Positions 7,799-13,437 of a stretch of 13,437 nt of DNA are shown in pieces (the stretch's first letter is position 1; each line of letters starts with the position of its first letter). Below the pieces are notes generated by a model. That model saw only the letters and a list, made by a program, of their open reading frames with translations, searched no databases and was not told where the DNA came from. The stretch comes from Phycisphaeraceae bacterium (GTDB taxonomy: Bacteria; Planctomycetota; Phycisphaerae; Phycisphaerales; Phycisphaeraceae): the NCBI GenBank assembly GCA_029260675.1, contig JAJDCV010000264.1:1-13437 (forward strand), written 5' to 3'. A program made the translations under genes and the position numbers.

Positions 7799-10212
7799 CA
7801 CGCCGCCCTCCCCCGCCCGCCGGCTACAGGCTTTTCGCCGCTGCGCAAACGGATCGCGGCACGCCAGATCCGACCGGTCAAGGATCGGCCCGGCCCGACG
7901 TTGGCGTGGCTTAGAAACCTGGCCACCACCGTCTCCAGCAATACCAATCCCAACACCCCCCAGAGCATCGCCCAGCCGATATCCGCGACCTCGCCGGACC
8001 GCATCAGGGAAGTCCCCGGGTCCTCATCGTCGAGCCAGCGCCACTCGCCTAAGCCATCCAGCCAATGCGCAAACGCCTCTTCATCGATCTGACGGGTGTC
8101 CCCCGCTTTCGGGTCGGCATCGACGATCAATCTGCGAGGCCCGGCATCCGATCCCGCCTGATACACGCCCGGCAATGAAACGGGCTCGACTAGTTGCACG
8201 CCCGCCTGGCCACTGGTCCACCCGGGGCGCTCAAGCTTCGTTTCAAAACCTACGCTGATGAAATCGCCGCTGACATCTAAACGATCCAACTCCGAAAGAC
8301 CCGACCATGCAAGGCCCAGCGTCGGCCGATCACCCGCCACCGCTTGCACGATGCCCGGCCTGCTACGTAGACCCAACACACCACGCAGCGTCTCGTGAAT
8401 CAACGGGACGAACAACGGCTTGGTCGGCAGGTTGGTCCACCGGGTATCCACTGACGTGGACAAAAATATCAAAGAACCCCGGCCGATTGAGTGATGCGCC
8501 AACAACACTTCGCGTTCGTCACGTGCGCTGTCCTCGATGCCCCCCGTTTCGTCTCGCATTTGTACCGATGGGTGTAACGTGATCCAAGCGTCCGCCCCGG
8601 GCGCGGTCACAGGGAGCCCGCGATAAACCCGGACCGGTCGGATCAACGCCTGCCAATCCGCGGCCAAACGCTCTAATGGCTCTACTTTTAAGGGGTCGGT
8701 CACCACGCGACGCCCGGCGTCTGAGTTAGCCGTGTCCACCGGCTCAAGACCCATCCGCCAACCGGGATCGAAAGACTCGATCATCGTGCTTATCCAGGGG
8801 GCTGAGCCCTCGTTGGGCGGTGTGAATACCCAGATCAGGCCCCCGGACTCTGCGAAGGACGCCAGCCTGCGCCAGTCTTGATTAAAAACCCGGTCGGGTC
8901 GCATCAGCATCACAGCATCCAACGATTCTAAAGATGATGGATTACTCAACCCCGCCGCGGTGACGGGTGTGGTCTCGATTGCACCTGTCTGGCCGATGCC
9001 GGTTGGATTCAGCGCCAGGGTCACCCATTGACCGGGCGACAGCCCCGCGTCGGGGTCTAACGAAACGCCTACCTGCTCATCCACTACCGCGACACGCAGC
9101 CGCCGACGTAATTCGACCGCGGTGTGAGCCTGGTCATCCGGGGTTAACCCGCCGGTCACCGATTCAAGCTGTGCCCGGATCGTCAGGATTTCACCGGCCT
9201 GCGCATCCAGCTTCGATAACACCGCTTCAACCGGTAGGTCGACGCTCACCGACGTGACGCCCTGCCCGGCCGGGAAATAAACGCGGCGGCGCAGAGACGC
9301 CAGGCTGCGACCACCCGCGTCGATCAGTGCAACGGTTAAGGAAGCCGACGCCTCGGGAAGCTCCTCGGCGTAGCGCGCGACAAGTACCTCGGCAGAGATC
9401 CCCCCGCCGGTCAACCCGTCGACCCAGACCACCCGACGCCGTGGCGTCACCGAAAGCACCTGGATGTTGTCTACCCCAGGAAACGGACGGGACACGATCA
9501 AGGCACCGCCCCCGCTGGCCCGGTTGTCCGGGTCGGCCGAATGCTCGATGTAGCGCGCGGATCGTGTGAAGTCACCCAGCAAGACCGTCACAGAATGGTC
9601 GGGCTCGGCCTTGCTTGCTTCCATGCTGTCTGAAATCAGTTCCAACGCCGTAGCCAAGTCCGATCGGCTGTAACCCGGACGCATCTGTTTAAGCGCATCG
9701 TGCAGCACGGCACGGTCGGCGGTGGGCTCGGCAATCACCGCACCGGCCGGCCTCCCCGCACGCCAGATCGTCGCCCGATCGCCGGGCTCAAGGGCATCGA
9801 CAACCGCCTCGGCTTTGGCAATCAAACGATCAAACCGCGTTACCCCCGGACCATCCGAAACACCTGTCGACATCGCGTCGTCGATCACGATGTGCACCAC
9901 CCGGCCCCGGCTGTCCAACCCGCCAAACCACTGCCCAAGCGCCCCCACCAGCCTCGGCCGAGCAACTGCAAGGCCCAACATCAGGATGATCAGGCAACGC
10001 AGCAACAGCAGCAGCCACTGCTCAAAACGCATCCGGCGTTTCTGCTTGCGGTACGCTTCAATCAGAAACCGCATCGCGCCCCAAGGCTCGGGCTTTCGGC
10101 GCCACCGCGATAGCAGATGGATCGCCACCGGGACCGACACCAGCGCCACACCGGCCCACGCCAAAGCGGGGGCGACGAACGGCGTCAGGGCTTGGGCGAT
10201 CAGTGTGGGCAT
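7798..10212 (-). CDS. BatA-like membrane protein with degenerate VWA and amidotransferase-like domain
   Basis: 804 residues. The N-terminus has the BatA-type layout: helix 1 (about 13-34, ending AIHLLSRWRRKPEPW), a strongly basic cytoplasmic loop (RKQKRRMRFEQW) and helix 2 (about 66-84). The VWA domain (about 104-250) is therefore outside the membrane. Its metal site is degenerate: the expected DxSxS reads DDAMS (111-115), with Ala in place of the first Ser, and the usual Thr position carries RSDLATAL (183-190). The Asp of LLGDF (214) is kept. A Rossmann-like segment (about 372-480: VAVVDE, DAVMLMRPD, GGLIWVFTPPN) resembles the amidotransferase fold, again with no catalytic Cys. A single helix (about 745-765) is followed by a basic cytoplasmic tail. 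It starts at an ATG with no ribosome site, after an 83-base gap behind the DUF58 gene, and its stop overlaps the next start. Probably a structural partner in the MoxR/VWA complex rather than a metal-dependent binder (inference). Confidence 0.88.
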   Translation of the reverse strand: MPTLIAQALTPFVAPALAWAGVALVSVPVAIHLLSRWRRKPEPWGAMRFLIEAYRKQKRRMRFEQWLLLLLRCLIILMLGLAVARPRLVGALGQWFGGLDSRGRVVHIVIDDAMSTGVSDGPGVTRFDRLIAKAEAVVDALEPGDRATIWRAGRPAGAVIAEPTADRAVLHDALKQMRPGYSRSDLATALELISDSMEASKAEPDHSVTVLLGDFTRSARYIEHSADPDNRASGGGALIVSRPFPGVDNIQVLSVTPRRRVVWVDGLTGGGISAEVLVARYAEELPEASASLTVALIDAGGRSLASLRRRVYFPAGQGVTSVSVDLPVEAVLSKLDAQAGEILTIRAQLESVTGGLTPDDQAHTAVELRRRLRVAVVDEQVGVSLDPDAGLSPGQWVTLALNPTGIGQTGAIETTPVTAAGLSNPSSLESLDAVMLMRPDRVFNQDWRRLASFAESGGLIWVFTPPNEGSAPWISTMIESFDPGWRMGLEPVDTANSDAGRRVVTDPLKVEPLERLAADWQALIRPVRVYRGLPVTAPGADAWITLHPSVQMRDETGGIEDSARDEREVLLAHHSIGRGSLIFLSTSVDTRWTNLPTKPLFVPLIHETLRGVLGLRSRPGIVQAVAGDRPTLGLAWSGLSELDRLDVSGDFISVGFETKLERPGWTSGQAGVQLVEPVSLPGVYQAGSDAGPRRLIVDADPKAGDTRQIDEEAFAHWLDGLGEWRWLDDEDPGTSLMRSGEVADIGWAMLWGVLGLVLLETVVARFLSHANVGPGRSLTGRIWRAAIRLRSGEKPVAGGRGRAA
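7807..7811 (-). promoter_or_regulatory. Ribosome binding site GGAGG for the second membrane VWA gene
   Basis: GGAGG at 7811-7807 sits inside the end of the upstream gene, 8 bases before the ATG at 7798 and 5 before the GTG at 7801. With the TGATG stop-start overlap it suggests translational coupling. Confidence 0.6.
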
Positions 10213-10295
10213 GGTTCAAAATCAAATAGCGGTTGGGCGATGTTCACACCGAGGTTACGCCGCTGTATGTTGCAAAGTGTTAAATGATCGCCGCA
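10213..10295 (-). other. 83-base spacer between the DUF58 and BatA-like genes
   Basis: No gene, clear promoter or Shine-Dalgarno sequence is visible. Two interleaved complementary pairs are present on the transcribed strand: GGCGAT (10292-10287) with ATCGCC (10241-10236), and AGCGG (10264-10260) with CCGCT (10232-10228). Their order permits a pseudoknot-like fold, but both are short and may be chance. Confidence 0.3.
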
Positions 10296-11297
10296 TCACT
10301 TCTTCCCGATCGAGGAGCTGCGTTGAGCCATGAAATGACTCAGCGCCGGTCCCAACGGTTCTTGTGTATTCAATAACGCGTAGTCAAAGCGGAACCGCCT
10401 GGCGATCTGCTCGACCTCATCAAGGTGCCTCTGCAACGCATCGAGGTACGACGAACGTAGTGCCTGGGGGTCAAGATTCAACCGACCCTCCGCCTCGAGC
10501 CCGAGGAACTGCGAAGGGGCACGGAACGGAAAATCCAACTCAGACGGGTCCAACGTCTGAAGCACGATCACGTCGTGTCGGCGGAACTTGAGCTGCGCCA
10601 AACCGCGCTCGATGACCTGGACATCATCAAACAGATCACTGATCAGAACCACCAGAGATCGGCGGTTCAGCCGGGCCACCGCCTGGTCGAACATCCTTGC
10701 CAGGTCAGTCCGTCCGGGTACCGGTTCATCTTTCTGTTGTGATGCGCCCGGGTCGCTGACCTCAAACGATTCGGCCGAAGACAGCGCATTAACAATCGTC
10801 CGCCACTGGTCGTTTGAATTGGACAGCCGTGTCGCGGTCTTGATCTCATCGGAGAACAGCACCACCGAGGCGCGGTCCTGCTGCCGAAGCGCCACGTGAC
10901 ACATCGCCGCCGCCAGGCTCGCGGCGTGGTCATATTTCGACCAGCTCAACCCGGCCCCAACACGCATCGAACCGGTAGCAACCTGCCCCCGCGTCGAGCC
11001 ATACCGCATCGAACCCGACGCATCGACGAGGACAACCAGATCGAGGTTGGTTTCCTTTTGATACTGCTTGAGGTAGAGCTTGTCGGTCTTGCCGTAGACC
11101 TTCCAGTCCAGGAACCGCGTGTCATCGCCGGGCGTATATTGGCGGTGCTGCGCGAACTCGACGCTGACACCCTCCATCGGCGAGCGGTGCATCCCGGTCA
11201 TCATCCCCTCAACGATCATCCGCGCCCGAAGATCGATCGGCCCGATCGCGGCCAGCGTGCGCGGGTCCAGGTAGTTGGGGGCGTCGGTGGGCGGCAT
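10296..11297 (-). CDS. DUF58-family protein with soluble VWA-type domain
   Basis: 333 residues. The DUF58 signature is clear: EFAQHRQYTPGDDTRFLDWK (about 47-66) followed by KTDKLYLKQY. The C-terminal part is a VWA-type fold with an intact metal site: DASGS (92-96), a Thr in GRTDLARMF (about 197) and an Asp in LVVLISDLFDD (about 221). No membrane helix is visible, so it is probably cytoplasmic or peripheral. DUF58 genes are commonly encoded directly after MoxR ATPases, as here, and the pair is thought to act together, with the ATPase loading or remodelling the VWA partner. Start: the ATG at 11297 is chosen over an in-frame TTG at 11309 because ATG is preferred and neither has a ribosome site. 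The gene follows moxR after a gap of about 42 bases with no promoter or terminator that I can recognise, so it is almost certainly co-transcribed. Confidence 0.93.
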   Translation of the reverse strand: MPPTDAPNYLDPRTLAAIGPIDLRARMIVEGMMTGMHRSPMEGVSVEFAQHRQYTPGDDTRFLDWKVYGKTDKLYLKQYQKETNLDLVVLVDASGSMRYGSTRGQVATGSMRVGAGLSWSKYDHAASLAAAMCHVALRQQDRASVVLFSDEIKTATRLSNSNDQWRTIVNALSSAESFEVSDPGASQQKDEPVPGRTDLARMFDQAVARLNRRSLVVLISDLFDDVQVIERGLAQLKFRRHDVIVLQTLDPSELDFPFRAPSQFLGLEAEGRLNLDPQALRSSYLDALQRHLDEVEQIARRFRFDYALLNTQEPLGPALSHFMAQRSSSIGKK

Positions 11298-11339
11298 AGC
11301 ATTGGGCAAATCAATTAGAGTCGGTTCGCTGCTTAAGCC

Positions 11340-12407
<1,068 letters not shown>

Positions 12408-12439
12408 GGGCTCTCTCAGCCGGGTTTGAAGGATATCCA

Positions 12440-12445
12440 AGTATA
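12440..12445 (-). promoter_or_regulatory. Candidate -10 box TATACT for the MoxR/VWA operon
   Basis: TATACT (12445-12440) matches the sigma70-type consensus at five of six positions and would start transcription some 25 bases before the moxR ATG. No good -35 box is seen at 16-18 bases, where the sequence is GC-rich, so this is a candidate only. Confidence 0.4.
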
Positions 12446-12502
12446 CCCCCACCGCCTGCCGGGTGTTCGGCTGCAAACGGCGTCCGGGTTCACCTCTTGG
12501 CT

Positions 12503-12508
12503 TAGTAT
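12503..12508 (+). promoter_or_regulatory. Candidate -10 box TAGTAT placing mutM on a leaderless transcript
   Basis: TAGTAT lies 7 bases before the mutM ATG at 12516, so a transcript using it would begin at or next to the start codon. This agrees with the absence of any Shine-Dalgarno sequence there. It matches the consensus at four of six positions and no -35 box is recognised. Confidence 0.25.
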
Positions 12509-12515
12509 GACGGTG

Positions 12516-13400
12516 ATGCCGGAGCTGCCCGAAGTTGAAAATATCTGCAGAGGGCTCACCGATACGGTGGTCGGGAGCATGGTAAACCGCGTCACGATCC
12601 GCAGGGTGGATATCGTGCGCGGATCGAGCCGGCCAGCCGACTTGTTGCGTGGCCAGACCTTCACCCGGATCGACCGGCTGGGCAAGCAATTCGCGTTGAT
12701 CGGTCAAACGCTGGTTCACAAGGGTTCGCTGAACAAAGAGGCCTGCGTCTGTCTGCACCTGGGGATGACCGGGTCGCTGCGTTTCTACCCGCCCGGCGAA
12801 CCCTACCGGCCGGACGGTCACACCCACGTGGTCTGGCATCTAACCGACGGTGGCCGGCTGGCGTTTAGAGACCCCAGGCGTTTCGGCGGGCTGTGGACAT
12901 TTGATTCCGTGACAACACTCACCGAGACACGCTGGTCAAAACTGGGCGAAGATGCCTTGACCATCACCCCGGCCCGGCTCCATATGAAGCTGAAACGGAC
13001 CCGTCGGCCGATCAAGTCGGCCCTGCTGGATCAAGCCACGCTGGCGGGGCTGGGCAACATCTACGTCGATGAGTTGTTGTTTGGCTGCAGGTTACACCCG
13101 TTGTATCCCGGCCATGAGGTAACTCGGGAGGAAACCCAACTGCTGGTCCGGAAGATGCGGGCCCTGTTGACCCGGGCAATCGCGCTGGGTGGGTCGACCC
13201 TGAAGGACTACGTCGACACCTCGGGCCGATCCGGTGGCTTCCAGCGTGTGCACAAGGTCTACGGCCGATCGGGCCAGGCATGCCCACGCTGCGGCTTACC
13301 GTTGGTACGCATAGCTGTAGCCGGCCGAACCACGGTATTTTGTGAGGACTGCCAAGCCTCAGTGATGTCTCGGTCAGAACGGGTAGCGAAAGACTACTAA
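12516..13400 (+). CDS. mutM: Formamidopyrimidine-DNA glycosylase (Fpg/MutM)
   Basis: 294 residues. This bifunctional base-excision repair enzyme removes 8-oxoguanine and formamidopyrimidines and nicks the abasic site. The N-terminus MPELPEVE gives the catalytic proline (after Met removal) and glutamate, and the PEL form separates Fpg from Nei (PEG). Other family landmarks are Lys57 (RLGKQ), HLGMTGSL (81-88), DPRRFGG (119-125), the helix-two-turn-helix segment with GLGNIYVDELL (178-188) and STLKDYV (227-233), and the C-terminal zinc finger C256-x2-C259-x16-C276-x2-C279 with the DNA-contacting Arg271 in AGRTT. Start: in-frame ATGs exist upstream (12507) and the frame is open from 12426, but only the ATG at 12516 puts Pro next to the initiator Met, which the chemistry demands. 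Compared with the E. coli enzyme, as I recall it, there are about 10 extra residues between Lys57 and HLGM. It is transcribed divergently from the MoxR/VWA operon with no evident functional link. Confidence 0.97.
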   Translation: MPELPEVENICRGLTDTVVGSMVNRVTIRRVDIVRGSSRPADLLRGQTFTRIDRLGKQFALIGQTLVHKGSLNKEACVCLHLGMTGSLRFYPPGEPYRPDGHTHVVWHLTDGGRLAFRDPRRFGGLWTFDSVTTLTETRWSKLGEDALTITPARLHMKLKRTRRPIKSALLDQATLAGLGNIYVDELLFGCRLHPLYPGHEVTREETQLLVRKMRALLTRAIALGGSTLKDYVDTSGRSGGFQRVHKVYGRSGQACPRCGLPLVRIAVAGRTTVFCEDCQASVMSRSERVAKDY

Positions 13401-13407
13401 CAGAGAT

Positions 13408-13430
13408 AGATAGTATATCTTCTTCTTCTT
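13408..13430 (+). terminator. Weak A+T hairpin with pyrimidine tail after mutM
   Basis: AGATA (13408-13412), a 3-base loop and TATCT (13416-13420) form a short A/T-rich stem, followed by TCTTCTTCTT. It stands 8 bases after the mutM stop codon. The stem is too weak for a confident intrinsic terminator. The abrupt A+T-rich composition here marks the end of the coding region. Confidence 0.2.
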
Positions 13431-13437
13431 AGTAGAT

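Larger units (their letters stand above)
12408..12515. promoter_or_regulatory. Divergent intergenic promoter region between moxR and mutM
   Basis: 108 bases between the two start codons, the only place where the seven-gene operon and mutM can be driven apart. It contains an 8-base palindrome GGATATCC (12431-12438) and a neighbouring GTATAC (12441-12446). The palindrome lies between the operon's likely -10 box and its start codon, where a repressor or stem could act, though an 8-base palindrome can be chance. Confidence 0.55.

Noticed and set aside
12426..12515. Mutm frame open 30 codons before the ATG at 12516, including an ATG at 12507.
   Set aside because: Fpg needs Pro as its mature first residue for catalysis, and only the start at 12516 gives MPEL.
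12408..12839. The moxR frame stays open for 144 more codons upstream of the ATG at 12407.
   Set aside because: The extension runs antisense through the start of mutM, has no MoxR-like sequence, and the protein from 12407 already has the usual family length.

Overview
The window looks like chromosomal DNA of a GC-rich planctomycete, most likely class Phycisphaerae. That is inferred from the gene content (a MoxR/DUF58/membrane-VWA cluster that ends in a terpene-cyclase-fold protein), from the long Gln/Gly-rich membrane proteins, and from the patchy use of Shine-Dalgarno sequences. No RNA gene, mobile element, CRISPR array or phage gene is visible. Coding density is high.

Layout: seven genes lie head to tail on the minus strand and read from about 12407 down through base 1. 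In transcription order they are: a MoxR-family AAA+ ATPase (12407-11340); a DUF58 protein with a soluble VWA-type domain (11297-10296); a BatA-like membrane protein with a degenerate VWA domain and a glutamine-amidotransferase-like fold (10212-7798); a second membrane VWA/amidotransferase-like protein with an intact metal site (7798-5384); a very large membrane-anchored coiled-coil protein resembling DUF4175 proteins (5323-1739); a small exported protein with a low-complexity linker (1742-1035); and an exported prenyltransferase/squalene-oxidase-repeat protein cut by the left edge of the window (1030-1). One gene, mutM/fpg (12516-13400), points the other way, so 12408-12515 is a divergent promoter region.

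How they may work together: MoxR ATPases and VWA proteins are known partners. The ATPase is thought to remodel or load a metal-dependent VWA protein, which then acts on a client. Here two partners (MoxR, DUF58) are predicted cytoplasmic, two VWA proteins sit on the outer face of the membrane behind a two-helix anchor, and three further products are predicted to be exported or to project outward. The gene order, overlapping start/stop codons (7798-7800, 1739-1742) and short gaps argue for one operon building or maintaining something in the cell envelope. The actual client is not visible from sequence.

Translation signals split in two. Genes that overlap or nearly abut their upstream neighbour have purine-rich ribosome sites at good spacing. 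Those behind longer gaps (DUF58, the BatA-like gene, mutM) have none that I can see. Several start codons were chosen on this basis and differ slightly from the longest open frame.
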